Assembly (NCBI GenBank): GCA_049890035.1
Contig: JBMHCG010000043.1
Coordinates: 124,001 to 188,000, forward strand
From: UBA11891 sp049890035
GTDB lineage: Bacteria; Bacteroidota; Bacteroidia; Flavobacteriales; Flavobacteriaceae
Direction: 5' to 3'
Length of the DNA stretch: 64,000 nucleotides
Position 1 is the stretch's first letter; each line of letters begins with the position of its first letter. The notes under the pieces were generated by a model, which was given only the letters and a program-made list of their open reading frames with translations, was not told the origin of the DNA and ran no database searches. Made by a program: the position numbers and the translations under genes. Positions 8,550 to 18,460 of the stretch are shown piece after piece.

Positions 8550-11369
8550 ATGAAAAATATCACTATTGTTTTAAGTTGTTTGTTTGCTTTTTTTGGTTTC
8601 TCGCAACGAAGTATTGAAGGAAAAATAGTCGACGGCGATTTCAATGACATTTTACCTTTTGCCAACATCCAACTCATTCAAATTTCCCCGAGTGAAAATA
8701 CCGATGGAACCACTTCTGATTTTGACGGAAAATTTGAATTTTACAACCTAACCGATGGTGAATATGAATTGGAAATATCTTTTGTAGGATACAACACGAA
8801 AAGAATCACTGGGATTGTATTGGATGGTAATCATACCAACCAATTATTTGAAATCATCCTGGAGCCTTCTTCCTCAGAATTGGAAGAAGTAATCATTACC
8901 TCTTCAGCCAAAAACAACACTGCCAATGCCGTATTGAATATACAAAAAAGGTCTGCTGTTTTATTGGATGGACTATCCTTACAATCCATTCGAAAAGCAG
9001 GGGATAATGATATCGCCTCAGCGATCCGTAGGGTGCCCGGTATTTCCATTGAAGGTGGCAAATATGTTTATGTAAGAGGATTGGGGGATCGCTATTCCAA
9101 GACAACAATGAATGGATTGGAAGTCCCTGGATTGGATCCCGATAAAAATACTCTCCAATTGGATATTTTTCCAACCAACTTGATTGAAAATATTCAAGTT
9201 ATTAAATCTGCTTCCGCCAAACTTGATGCTGATTTTACGGGCGGGATTGTAAATATCGAATTAAAAGATTTTGCCAACACCCCAGAATACAGTTTCAATG
9301 TGGGCATGTCATACAATCCCAAAATGCACTTTCAAGACAACTACATTTACGATCAAAGGAGCAGTACCGATTTCTTGGGTTATGATGACGGCTATAGAAA
9401 ACTTCGCATTGCACGAGTAGCCAAAATTCCTGAACCCTCCCGATCCAATCCATCGTCTAGCCTGGCATACAATTATACCCAACTTCTAAATCCCAATTTA
9501 GAACCCTTGGCAGGGACTAGTTTTATGAATTACAATTTTGGTTTTTCTACCAGCAACAGTTTTGGATTAGAAAACGGAAAAAAATTGGGTTATATAGCCA
9601 GTATTAATTACCGAAGCATCACCACCTTTTTTGATGATTTCTTGAACAGCACCTATATCTTTAATCAACAAGGATTTTCGCTCAACAGTCAAAACGACGG
9701 TTTGCTTGGGACGGAAGAAAAGTTTGTTAATCTTCTTACAGGCGTAACATTTAGTGGCAATCAATCCAAATACAAACTTAATTTTTTATGGATTCAAAAT
9801 GGGGAATCCAATGTACGTCAGGGTGGGTTTTCTGAATTTGTCTCTGATGACTTTTTTGGATTGGGGAATTTTATTACCTATACCCAGCGAACCATACTTT
9901 CGGTTCCTTTTTCTGCGAAATACAACTTCACTGAAGGAGATAGCACCCTTGAATTCAAAGCCAATGTTACCAAGGCTTTGGTATATGACAAAGATTTTAA
10001 AGTTACCGTGTTTGAAATATTGGACAACGATCGTTATGCGCTATCTCCCAACGGTGCTGGCTTGCCGCAACGCATTTGGCGCGAACTGGATGAGAATGTG
10101 TACAATGCAAAAATTGATTATACCACCAAGTTTTCTCTCAACGAACGCGAAGTCAAAGTAGAAACTGGTGGCGCATATTTATATAAAAACAGAGTGTTTG
10201 GAACCGATTACTATACCATAAATCACATTGGTTCTAATTTATACCTTGATGGAATCGCCAATGCGATTTTAGAGGAACCCAATCTGTGGGCATTCAATCG
10301 GGGGAAAGGGTCGTATATATCGGGTAGTTTTCAAGAGGAAAACCAATTTGATTCTGAAATTAGAAAAGCCAGTGCCTATGTATCGGGCGAATGGAGTCTG
10401 AACGATCAATTGAAGGGGATTGTTGGACTGCGCTTTGAAAATTACAAGCTGATTTATACGGGTCAATCATTGAATCAAACTGTATACGATCGGGCAGAAT
10501 TTCTCAATCGTTCCGATTTCTTCCCATCCTTAAATTTGATTTATTCGCTAACGGATAATAAAAAAATTCGGGCATCTGCCTATCGAACAACCGCACGTCC
10601 ATCGTTTAAGGAAAATTCTACTGCTGTAATTCTTGACCCGATAACGAGCACACGTTTTTATGGCAATCCCAATGTTCAGCCCTCACTCATCATGAATTAC
10701 GATTTACGCTATGAGAAATACGGTTCAGGAGGTGAATTTTTTGCAATCAGCACCTTTGTAAAACAGTTTGATGACCCTATTGAAATTGTTTTGTTTGACC
10801 GATCAACACCCAATGTATTTATTGCTCGGAACAATCCAGAAGCATCAGTTATAGGGACCGAGTTTGAAGCACGCAAAAATCTTATAGCTACGGACAAAAG
10901 AAAGCTAAGCCTAAATACCAACTTATCATTTATTGAATCGCGGCAAATTATGGGCACTATCGAAAAAAATATTCGTTTATTACGACAGCCCGAAGGCGAA
11001 ACATTTAAGGCGTATCGTCAATTACAAGGACAGGCACCCTACATTATCAATACAGGTATATCGTTTCAAGATTTAGAAAATAATTATGAAATGAATCTGT
11101 TGTTCAATCGACAAGGGAAAACTCTTCAAATTGTAGGAAATGACGATGTCCCTGATGTATTTTCACTCCCCTTTAACTCTTTGAATTTTTCATTTGAAAA
11201 AAAATTCATACAAGAAGAAGGCATTCGTAAAACACTGCGTTTTCGTATCAACAACATTTTGAATGACCAACGAGAATCACAATACGAGTTTTTTGACTAC
11301 GAAACACAACCCTTTTCCTTTCGGGATTTTGGAACAACCTTTTCACTTAGTTATGGAATCAAGTTTTAA
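8550..11369 (+). CDS. TonB-dependent receptor with carboxypeptidase-like N-domain
   Basis: This 939-residue outer membrane receptor starts with a signal peptide (MKNITIVLSCLFAFFGFSQ). A carboxypeptidase D regulatory-like domain follows (about 22-105: IEGKIVDGDF to FVGYNTKRI), then a plug domain (about 125-245, with YVYVRGLGDRYS and MNGLEVPGLDPDKN) and a C-terminal 22-strand-type barrel ending in Phe. It takes up a large or scarce ligand using TonB energy. There is no SusD partner; the upstream beta-helix lipoprotein fills that position, and a Pit phosphate transporter follows 31 bases on. A phosphorus ligand is therefore inferred from context only. Starts upstream of 8550 are rejected because they run back through the lipoprotein gene and the terminator. 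Confidence 0.88.
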   Translation: MKNITIVLSCLFAFFGFSQRSIEGKIVDGDFNDILPFANIQLIQISPSENTDGTTSDFDGKFEFYNLTDGEYELEISFVGYNTKRITGIVLDGNHTNQLFEIILEPSSSELEEVIITSSAKNNTANAVLNIQKRSAVLLDGLSLQSIRKAGDNDIASAIRRVPGISIEGGKYVYVRGLGDRYSKTTMNGLEVPGLDPDKNTLQLDIFPTNLIENIQVIKSASAKLDADFTGGIVNIELKDFANTPEYSFNVGMSYNPKMHFQDNYIYDQRSSTDFLGYDDGYRKLRIARVAKIPEPSRSNPSSSLAYNYTQLLNPNLEPLAGTSFMNYNFGFSTSNSFGLENGKKLGYIASINYRSITTFFDDFLNSTYIFNQQGFSLNSQNDGLLGTEEKFVNLLTGVTFSGNQSKYKLNFLWIQNGESNVRQGGFSEFVSDDFFGLGNFITYTQRTILSVPFSAKYNFTEGDSTLEFKANVTKALVYDKDFKVTVFEILDNDRYALSPNGAGLPQRIWRELDENVYNAKIDYTTKFSLNEREVKVETGGAYLYKNRVFGTDYYTINHIGSNLYLDGIANAILEEPNLWAFNRGKGSYISGSFQEENQFDSEIRKASAYVSGEWSLNDQLKGIVGLRFENYKLIYTGQSLNQTVYDRAEFLNRSDFFPSLNLIYSLTDNKKIRASAYRTTARPSFKENSTAVILDPITSTRFYGNPNVQPSLIMNYDLRYEKYGSGGEFFAISTFVKQFDDPIEIVLFDRSTPNVFIARNNPEASVIGTEFEARKNLIATDKRKLSLNTNLSFIESRQIMGTIEKNIRLLRQPEGETFKAYRQLQGQAPYIINTGISFQDLENNYEMNLLFNRQGKTLQIVGNDDVPDVFSLPFNSLNFSFEKKFIQEEGIRKTLRFRINNILNDQRESQYEFFDYETQPFSFRDFGTTFSLSYGIKF

Positions 11370-11400
11370 TTCCTAAAATTTATTCGCATTTTTGTCTTTT

Positions 11401-13668
11401 ATGGACAATATTTATGCTTTAATAATAATCACTTTGAGTCTCCTTGCCATTGGAGATTTAATTGTTGGAGTTAGTAATGATGCAGTAAATTTTCTTAATT
11501 CTGCTATTGGCTCTAAAGTCTTTACTTTCCGTAATATCATGATCTTCGCTAGCCTAGGGATTGCTTGTGGTGCCTTTTTTTCCAGTGGTATGATGGAAGT
11601 AGCCAGAAAAGGCATTTTCAATCCTGAGGTCTTTTTCTTTGACGAGATTATATACATATTTATGGCTGTGATGGTCACAGACATCTTGCTGTTGGACTTT
11701 TTCAATACCCTTGGAATGCCAACTTCAACAACCGTTTCCATTGTTTTCGAACTTCTTGGAGCTGCGGTAGTTATGGCTCTGATTAAAATATTTGATAACG
11801 GTGAGAGTCTTTCTGACTTACCCAATTACATCAATACAGCAAAAGCTGTACAAATCATCTTGGGTATCCTCTTGTCAGTAGGAATTGCCTTTACCATTGG
11901 TGCCGTAGTTCAGTGGATTTCACGGGTGCTTCTTACCTATCGATTTGACGAAAAACCGGCCGCTTTTAATGCTTTTTTTGGTGCGTTATCCTTGGCCGCC
12001 ATCTGTAATTTCATCCTCATCAAAGGCCTTAAGGGTACCGCTTTTGCTTCTACCGCCTTTGGTAGCTTAGGCGGACTGACACTAAACGAATTTTTGGAAT
12101 CACAAGTTCTGTTAGTTAACCTGCTCAATGTTGGTTTTTGGTTTGTCATTGCGCTTGTTTTGATGCGGGCATTTGCTTTGGATATGTATAAATTGATTAT
12201 TGCCATCGGAACCTTTGCTTTAGCCCTCGCCTTTGCTGGAAACGATTTGGTTAATTTTATTGGTGTCCCAATTGCAGCTTACCAGTCCTATCTAGCGTGG
12301 GTTGATTCGGGCGTTGCAGCAGAAGCTTTTGGAATGGGTGTGTTGCAAAAGAAAGTGGCTACACCAACCGTTTTTCTTTTGGCCTCGGGCATCATAATGA
12401 TCCTAACACTTTGGTTTTCGTCCAAAGCACGTCGGGTCGTAAAAACATCCATTGACCTTTCGGATCAAAATAATACACGGGAACGCTTCCGGCCCAATTT
12501 CTTGGCCCGTTCCATGGTTCGCTTGTTCTCTAATACCAATGCATTTTTTGTGCGAAACATACCAGAAAAATCAAGGCAAGCAATTAACGAAGCTTTTGCT
12601 TTTGAAGCAGTTATTGATCTATCAGACAAAGACCGGCCGGCCTTTGACCGACTTAGAGCCTGTATCAATTTGGTTGTTGCCGCTGTATTAATTTCTATAG
12701 CTACCTCATTGAAGTTACCCTTATCTACGACTTACGTTACCTTTATGGTTGCCATGGGTACTTCGTTGGCTGATCGTGCCTGGGGCACTGATAGTGCTGT
12801 CTATCGTGTGGCTGGAGTTTTAAATGTGATAGGAGGCTGGTTTTTCACTGCAATTAGTGCTTTTGTTGTATGCGGTTCCATCTTGTATTTGATTAATCTG
12901 GGTGGGCCCGTTACCATTGCCATTATTGTTTTTATCATCTTGGTCATTATTGGACGTAATTTTATCAAAAGCAATAAAAGTGCCCAGATTGCCCGAAAAC
13001 GCTTCCAAGTAAAATCAGAGAGCAAATCGCTACAGGGCGTCATCCAAGAGTCGGGTGATAATATTACGGTCATATTTGAACAAAGTATTTCATTGTATAG
13101 GGAAATGATCGAGGGTTTGGCAGCCGACGATTTTAAGAGATTATTGCGTAACAGACGCAATGCAGAAGATTTAAAACTAGCCGTTGAGGAGCTTCGTAAT
13201 TCCTTGTTCTTTTTTATCAAATCGCTGGAGGATACGAGCTTCATTGCGAGCAATTACTATATTAATTTGCTGGGACTTTTGCATGATTTGGCCGAAGACA
13301 TACAATACATGACAAAAATCAGTCACCGACATTCCTATAACAATCACAAAAAGATTAGTGACTTTCAGCACGACGACCTACTCACACTGTTGTTTCAATT
13401 GGAATTTGTCTTCTCTATTTCTATAGAAGCATTTCACGAGCGATTTAGTACCGAGGAATTTGAAAAAGTAGTCAACCAAAAGCAAGCCACCTACGATTTG
13501 ATCCAAGACAAAATTGAACGTCAGATTGTACGAACACGCGAAGCAGGTACCAGCTCTAAAAACACGGTACTTTATTTCAATTTGCTCACGAGAACCAAGG
13601 ATCTGATTCAACACAAATTTGAAATTGTAGAAGAGTTTTATGAATTAATTCAGGTGGGGAAACGCTAA
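11401..13668 (+). CDS. Pit-type inorganic phosphate transporter with PhoU-like tail
   Basis: This 755-residue inner membrane protein has two Pit halves with the family motifs: GVSNDAVNFLNSAIG near residues 25-40 and AGNDLVNFIGVPIA near 280, the repeated GxNDxxN signature of phosphate permeases, plus PTSTTVSI and PLSTTYVT. After about residue 520 the membrane part ends and a helical soluble domain resembling PhoU/DUF47 follows, probably gating uptake. The fused form is common in Bacteroidota. It symports phosphate with a cation. A TTG three codons upstream (11392) could also serve as start, but the ATG is preferred. The stop overlaps the convergent MORN-repeat gene by four bases (CTAA). Confidence 0.9.
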   Translation: MDNIYALIIITLSLLAIGDLIVGVSNDAVNFLNSAIGSKVFTFRNIMIFASLGIACGAFFSSGMMEVARKGIFNPEVFFFDEIIYIFMAVMVTDILLLDFFNTLGMPTSTTVSIVFELLGAAVVMALIKIFDNGESLSDLPNYINTAKAVQIILGILLSVGIAFTIGAVVQWISRVLLTYRFDEKPAAFNAFFGALSLAAICNFILIKGLKGTAFASTAFGSLGGLTLNEFLESQVLLVNLLNVGFWFVIALVLMRAFALDMYKLIIAIGTFALALAFAGNDLVNFIGVPIAAYQSYLAWVDSGVAAEAFGMGVLQKKVATPTVFLLASGIIMILTLWFSSKARRVVKTSIDLSDQNNTRERFRPNFLARSMVRLFSNTNAFFVRNIPEKSRQAINEAFAFEAVIDLSDKDRPAFDRLRACINLVVAAVLISIATSLKLPLSTTYVTFMVAMGTSLADRAWGTDSAVYRVAGVLNVIGGWFFTAISAFVVCGSILYLINLGGPVTIAIIVFIILVIIGRNFIKSNKSAQIARKRFQVKSESKSLQGVIQESGDNITVIFEQSISLYREMIEGLAADDFKRLLRNRRNAEDLKLAVEELRNSLFFFIKSLEDTSFIASNYYINLLGLLHDLAEDIQYMTKISHRHSYNNHKKISDFQHDDLLTLLFQLEFVFSISIEAFHERFSTEEFEKVVNQKQATYDLIQDKIERQIVRTREAGTSSKNTVLYFNLLTRTKDLIQHKFEIVEEFYELIQVGKR

Positions 13669-14015
13669 TTGACTGCGGCTATCGTTTCTTTCTGCCAAAT
13701 CACCGAATCTATGACTTTATTTTCCTTGAAAGTAACTTCAGTCATTTGATCTGCAGTCCAAAAAAACCATTTTCCTATTTTTTTGCCTTTCAGAAATTGA
13801 CCTTGTGCAAGTTTTTCACCCGTATCAGAAAAACTTATCCATTCGCCGTGTAGTTTGTTATTTTTTAAATATCCCTTTTGAGCAATTTGGCCATTGTCAT
13901 GAAAACTAACAACGCTTACAAGTTTGCGTTCTTTTTTATATTCAGTCCGGTTTTGACCAAAACTCAAGGGCATACTTAGTGCCAATATAAAGAGGGTAAA
14001 AAATGTCGTTTTCAT
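13665..14015 (-). CDS. Exported MORN-repeat (YwqK-like) small protein
   Basis: This 116-residue protein has a clear signal peptide (MKTTFFTLFILALSMPLSFGQ). At least three MORN-type repeats follow: FHDNGQIAQKGYLKNNKLHGEW, then FSDTGEKLAQGQFLKGKKIGKW, then a weaker copy ending in KENKVIDS. Proteins of this kind are often labelled YwqK-family antitoxins, but no toxin gene is nearby and this one is exported, so the antitoxin label should not be trusted. It is monocistronic, convergent with the phosphate transporter and separated from nrdA by a terminator. Function unknown. Confidence 0.75.
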   Translation of the reverse strand: MKTTFFTLFILALSMPLSFGQNRTEYKKERKLVSVVSFHDNGQIAQKGYLKNNKLHGEWISFSDTGEKLAQGQFLKGKKIGKWFFWTADQMTEVTFKENKVIDSVIWQKETIAAVN

Positions 14016-14107
14016 ACCTAATTTATTTATGGTTTATTCAAAGATAACAATTTTTTTACTACTGCGTAACTTTCCCATAACAATTTCGTAACATTAGGTG
14101 CAAAAAA

Positions 14108-14133
14108 AAGCCCTCTACAATTATAAAGAGCTT
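14108..14133 (-). terminator. Intrinsic terminator of the nrdBA operon
   Basis: On the minus strand AAGCTCTTTA pairs with TAGAGGGCTT over ten positions (two G-U pairs) around a six-base loop, followed by a run of eight T at 14102-14109. It lies just after the nrdA stop. Confidence 0.8.
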
Positions 14134-14145
14134 TTAATCAATTAT

Positions 14146-16587
14146 TTAGGAACCGCACATCAAACAATCATCATCTTCACTGTTCTTGGATTGTGCCAAC
14201 ATTTGCTTTAACTCTTCGGGCGTAAGGGGTTCAACAGCTGCTTGCTGGGTTGCTGCTGGTGTGCTACCAACAGTTGCAGCTGTTTCTGGCACAGCTGTTG
14301 TTTTTGCTTTTTGTTTGTTTTCAATAGTAAACTTAATTGCATCTACAGCAGACTTCGTTCGCAGGTAGTACATTCCCGTTTTGAGTCCTGACTTCCAGGC
14401 ATAGAAATGCATGGAAGTCAATTTCGCCATCGTTGCACCCTCCATAAATAAATTCAACGATTGTGATTGATCGATGAAATATCCGCGGTGGCGTGACATA
14501 TCAATGATATCTTTCATACTCATTTCCCACACAGTACGATATAACTCTTTAATATCCTCTGGAATCCCTTCGATATGCTGAATGGATCCGTTTGCTCGCA
14601 TGAGCTCTTGTTTCATTTCCTCATTCCACAGACCCAATCGAACAAGGTCTTCTAGTAAATGTTTATTGACTACAATAAACTCTCCCGATAAAACACGACG
14701 GGTATATATATTGGACGTATAGGGCTCAAAACATTCATTATTGCCTAATATTTGCGAGGTTGAGGCAGTAGGCATAGGAGCAACAAGAAGGGAATTGCGC
14801 ACCCCATGCTTTGCTACATTCTTTCGCAATGCTTTCCAATCCCATCGGCCACTCAGCTCCTCATCCTTGATACCCCATAAGTTATGCTGAAAATCCCCTT
14901 TGGAAATGGGGGAACCCTCATAACTTTCGTAAGGGCCATCTTTTTTGGCTTCCTCCAAAGAAGCGGTTAATGCAGCAAAATAGAGGGTTTCAAATATTTC
15001 CTGGTTGAGTTCTTTGGCTTTTTCCGAGGTGAAAGGCAAACGCAGTAAAATAAATGCATCGGCCAATCCCTGAACACCAAGACCCACTGGGCGGTGTCTG
15101 AAATTCGAATTTTCTGCTTCGGGAACGGGATAAAAATTTCGATCAATGACACGATTTAAATTTTTCGTTACTTGAACTGTAACATCAAACAGTTTTTGAT
15201 GATTAAAGGCACCCTCCTCCACAAACATGGGAAGAGCAATCGAAGCTAAGTTACAGACGGCTACTTCGTCAGGTGCTGTGTATTCGAGTATCTCTGTGCA
15301 CAGGTTAGAAGAGCGGATAGTCCCTAAATTCTGTTGATTGGACTTTCGGTTGGCTGAATCTTTGTAGAGCATGTAGGGGGTCCCTGTTTCAATCTGTGAT
15401 TCAAGGATTTTTTCCCACAATTCTCTTGCTTTGATTGTTTTACGACCCTTTCCCTCTTCTTCATATTGCGTATACAAGGCATCGAATGTTTCACCGTGGC
15501 AATCAAAAAGCCCGGGACACTCATTCGGACACATCAGTGTCCAATGCGCATCTTCTTCTACTCGCTTCATGAATAAATCGGGGACCCACATGGCATAGAA
15601 CAAATCACGTGCTCGCATTTCCTCTTTGCCGTGATTTTTTTTCAGTTCCAAGAAATCGAAGATATCCGCATGCCAGGGCTCTACGTAAATGGCAAAGGAT
15701 CCTTTCCTTTTACCACCCCCTTGGTCAACGTAACGTGCTGTGTCATTGAAAACACGTAACATGGGTACAATCCCGTTCGAAGTACCATTGGTTCCTGAAA
15801 TGTAAGAGCCTGTAGCTCGTATGTTGTGGATGGATAAACCAATTCCACCGGCGGACTGTGAAATTTTTGCTGTTTGCTTCAAGGTATCGTAAATCCCATC
15901 GATACTATCGTCTTTCATCGTCAACAAAAAGCAAGATGACATTTGTGGTTTGGGCGTTCCCGAGTTAAAAAGGGTCGGTGTTGCGTGCGTAAAATATTTT
16001 TTAGACATCAAATGGTAAGTCTCTAGTACCGAATCAATATCCTCTAAATGAATACCGATGGCCACGCGCATCAGCATGTGTTGAGGACGTTCTGCAATGA
16101 CGCCATTCAACTTTAATAGATACGATCGCTCCAACGTTTTGAAACCAAAAAAATCATATCCAAAATCACGATTGTAAATGATACTGGAATCAAATAGTTC
16201 CGCATTTTTTTTGATGATACCATATACTTCGTCCGACAACAAGGGTGCTTTTTTACCAGTGCGAGGGTTGACGTAATCGAATAAATCCTTCATCGTTTCA
16301 GAAAAGGATTTTTTAGTGTTTTTGTGAAGATTTGATACCGATATGCGTGCTGCCAATTGCGCATAGTCGGGATGTGTTGTCGTCATGGTTGCAGCAATTT
16401 CCGAAGCCAGATTGTCCAGTTCGGAAGTGGTTACACCGTCGTAGAGCCCTTCGATTACCCGCATGGCGACCCGCACTGGATCGACCAAATCATTGAGTCC
16501 ATAACACAGCTTACGGACACGTGCAGTTATTTTATCAAATATTACTGGTTCTTTGCGGCCATCGCGCTTAACTACGTACATACTCAT
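14146..16587 (-). CDS. nrdA: Ribonucleoside-diphosphate reductase alpha subunit, class Ia
   Basis: This 813-residue catalytic subunit makes dNDPs from NDPs. An ATP-cone domain at residues 3-95 gives allosteric control of activity. The active-site set is complete: redox Cys219 (MSSC) and Cys445 (AVCNL), and Asn428-Cys430-Glu432 in SSNLCTEI. The C-terminal shuttle pair CLMC (808, 811) sits on a tail preceded by an Ala/Thr-rich flexible linker (about 765-795). It is the second gene of an operon after nrdB, 44 bases apart, and is followed by a terminator. Met3 is an equally possible start. The dGTPase at 5.6-7 kb works on the same nucleotide pools. Confidence 0.96.
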   Translation of the reverse strand: MSMYVVKRDGRKEPVIFDKITARVRKLCYGLNDLVDPVRVAMRVIEGLYDGVTTSELDNLASEIAATMTTTHPDYAQLAARISVSNLHKNTKKSFSETMKDLFDYVNPRTGKKAPLLSDEVYGIIKKNAELFDSSIIYNRDFGYDFFGFKTLERSYLLKLNGVIAERPQHMLMRVAIGIHLEDIDSVLETYHLMSKKYFTHATPTLFNSGTPKPQMSSCFLLTMKDDSIDGIYDTLKQTAKISQSAGGIGLSIHNIRATGSYISGTNGTSNGIVPMLRVFNDTARYVDQGGGKRKGSFAIYVEPWHADIFDFLELKKNHGKEEMRARDLFYAMWVPDLFMKRVEEDAHWTLMCPNECPGLFDCHGETFDALYTQYEEEGKGRKTIKARELWEKILESQIETGTPYMLYKDSANRKSNQQNLGTIRSSNLCTEILEYTAPDEVAVCNLASIALPMFVEEGAFNHQKLFDVTVQVTKNLNRVIDRNFYPVPEAENSNFRHRPVGLGVQGLADAFILLRLPFTSEKAKELNQEIFETLYFAALTASLEEAKKDGPYESYEGSPISKGDFQHNLWGIKDEELSGRWDWKALRKNVAKHGVRNSLLVAPMPTASTSQILGNNECFEPYTSNIYTRRVLSGEFIVVNKHLLEDLVRLGLWNEEMKQELMRANGSIQHIEGIPEDIKELYRTVWEMSMKDIIDMSRHRGYFIDQSQSLNLFMEGATMAKLTSMHFYAWKSGLKTGMYYLRTKSAVDAIKFTIENKQKAKTTAVPETAATVGSTPAATQQAAVEPLTPEELKQMLAQSKNSEDDDCLMCGS

Positions 16588-16631
16588 GGGCGTTCGGAAT
16601 AATTCGTTTTATAAATGAAATACGCTGGATT

Positions 16632-17609
16632 CTAAAAGTCAGCGTCAAAGGAAATTTTAGTTTCGTTTTCTTCTTTGTTCAAGACCCCGGCTTTTTGGTA
16701 TTCCGAAACACGTTTTTCAAAGAAATTAGTTTTCCCTTGAAGGGATATCATATCCATAAAATCAAAAGGATTGGATACATTGAATTGTTTTTCACAACCC
16801 AGCTCGAGTAACAAACGATCGGTTACAAACTCCAAATACTGTGTCATCAGTTTTGCATTCATTCCAATCAAACTAACGGGCAAGGATTCCGTAATAAATT
16901 CTCTTTCGATAGTAAGTGCATCGAGAATTATTTCTTGGATTCGCTCCTTGGGTACCTTGTTTACTAAATGGTTGTTATGTAAGTGTACAGCAAAATCACA
17001 ATGTACTCCTTCATCTCTTGAAATCAATTCATTAGAGAAAGTCAATCCAGGCATTAGTCCTCGTTTTTTAAGCCAAAAGATGGAACAAAAGGCTCCGGAA
17101 AAAAAGATGCCTTCAACAGCTGCAAACGCAATCAATCGCTCAGCAAAAGAATCCGAGTCAATCCATCGCAAGGCCCAATCTGCTTTTTTCTTAATTGCTG
17201 GGAAAACCTCAATTGCCTTGAACAATTGCGTCTTTTCCGTTTCGTCTTTGACATAGGTATCGATCAGAAGAGAATAAGTTTCTGAATGAATGTTTTCCAT
17301 CATGATTTGGAACCCATAAAAAAACTTTGCTTCAGAGTATTGTACTTCATTGACAAAATTTTCAGCTAAATTTTCGTTGACGATACCATCCGAGGCAGCA
17401 AAAAAAGCAAGTATGTGTTTGATAAAGTACTTTTCATCATCATTGAGTTTGTTATTCCAGTCGTTTAGGTCTTGATGTAAATCTATCTCTTCGGCCGTCC
17501 AAAAACTCGCTTCCATTTTCTTATACCATTCCCAGATATCATGATGCTGAATAGGAAAAATTACAAATCGGTCATTATTCTCTGCCAATATCGGTTCCAC
17601 TGCTGCCAT
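16632..17609 (-). CDS. nrdB: Ribonucleoside-diphosphate reductase beta subunit, class Ia
   Basis: This 325-residue diiron subunit holds the tyrosyl radical. The ligands and radical site are all seen: Asp74, Glu105, His108 and Tyr112 (ENIHSETY), Glu166, Glu200 and His203 (RDEGVH). The last seven residues, ISFDADF, closely resemble the FTLDADF tail by which the mouse subunit docks to its partner, so this enzyme belongs to the eukaryote-like group found in Bacteroidota. It is the first gene of the nrdBA operon. A weak promoter element (AATCTTTG, minus strand, 17653-17660) lies 43 bases before the ATG. The presence of the radical tyrosine argues for an oxygen-using cell. Confidence 0.96.
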   Translation of the reverse strand: MAAVEPILAENNDRFVIFPIQHHDIWEWYKKMEASFWTAEEIDLHQDLNDWNNKLNDDEKYFIKHILAFFAASDGIVNENLAENFVNEVQYSEAKFFYGFQIMMENIHSETYSLLIDTYVKDETEKTQLFKAIEVFPAIKKKADWALRWIDSDSFAERLIAFAAVEGIFFSGAFCSIFWLKKRGLMPGLTFSNELISRDEGVHCDFAVHLHNNHLVNKVPKERIQEIILDALTIEREFITESLPVSLIGMNAKLMTQYLEFVTDRLLLELGCEKQFNVSNPFDFMDMISLQGKTNFFEKRVSEYQKAGVLNKEENETKISFDADF

Positions 17610-17829
17610 AATCGTTTCTTTTTTTGCTTTATTTGATTGATTTCGTCACTAACAAAGATTGAAAATTGCACGCAGAATTGAAAGGGGTACTTATTCACAA
17701 ACAGCCCTAGTTTTTAACAAAAAAAAGGCTTTGTCCCCTTATTAATAAAAATTAAGTGCACTGTATAATACTGTAACACAGCTTATTATAAATTAATTTT
17801 TCTTGGATACCCCACCGTTATTGAGAACG
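17610..17829. other. Longest intergenic gap of the window
   Basis: This 220-base, A/T-rich stretch lies between nrdB and the DUF3109 gene. I see a direct repeat ACTGTA-N4-ACTGTA (17760-17775), a 9-base inverted pair (AAAAATTAA and TTAATTTTT) around it, and the weak nrdB promoter. I find no reading frame, tRNA or clear terminator. Confidence 0.4.
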
Positions 17830-18402
17830 TCATTTAGACAATTCGGAAGCAGCCAAAACCAACTCTTGGTACCAAGTCGCACCAAATTTTCGAATAAGAG
17901 CGTCTTTGACAAATTCATAGACATTAATTTTTTGTTGCGCCCCCCGAACACAAGCTGCACTGCAAACAGACCATTGATGATAATTTACAGCAGTGAAGTC
18001 CTGGTATTTTTTTAAACGCACTGGATAGAGATGACAGGAAATAGGTTTGTTCTGTGAAATAACCCCTTTTTTATAAGCGATTTCAATGCCACAATGGGCA
18101 CTACCCAATGCATCAAAAACAGTATACGCGCATTCTTTTCCGGCCACCAAGGGCGTCTCCCATCCCCCATCAAATCCGGCAACTGCGGTTCCTTGTCGTG
18201 CAATAGCTTGTTGGCCGGACTCAGGAATAAAAGGTTTTATCAACGACCAAGAGTTTTTTAAAAATGTTACCTCATCCTCCTCTAGCGGAGCTCCTGCTTC
18301 ACCAGCGACACAACAAGCACCTTGGCATTGACTCAAATCACACGCAAAAACCTCTTGCAAAACGGATTCGGAGACTAAAGTGTCTTGTATTTGAACAATC
18401 AT
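17830..18402 (-). CDS. DUF3109 family cysteine-rich protein
   Basis: This 190-residue cytoplasmic protein has conserved cysteines in the family pattern: CDLSQCQGACC near residues 21-31, then CAYTVFD, HCGIEIA, SCHLYPV and CSAACVRG. Eight or more cysteines in such motifs suggest a metal or iron-sulfur centre; the family is related to the YkgJ-type zinc- or iron-chelating proteins. No biochemical role is established for DUF3109. It is transcribed away from MarC. Function remains open. Confidence 0.85.
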   Translation of the reverse strand: MIVQIQDTLVSESVLQEVFACDLSQCQGACCVAGEAGAPLEEDEVTFLKNSWSLIKPFIPESGQQAIARQGTAVAGFDGGWETPLVAGKECAYTVFDALGSAHCGIEIAYKKGVISQNKPISCHLYPVRLKKYQDFTAVNYHQWSVCSAACVRGAQQKINVYEFVKDALIRKFGATWYQELVLAASELSK

Positions 18403-18460
18403 AGGGTCTGTTTTGCCTCAAAATTACTTAGAATTATGCTATTATTGTAGAGTGCCAAGT

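Noticed and set aside
13665..14015. Toxin-antitoxin system at the MORN-repeat (YwqK-like) gene
   Set aside because: The protein has a signal peptide and there is no candidate toxin gene next to it; the YwqK antitoxin label rests on repeats alone.
17760..17775. NrdR box upstream of nrdB
   Set aside because: The repeats are direct, not the palindromic ACAC-type site of NrdR, and lie in one copy only.
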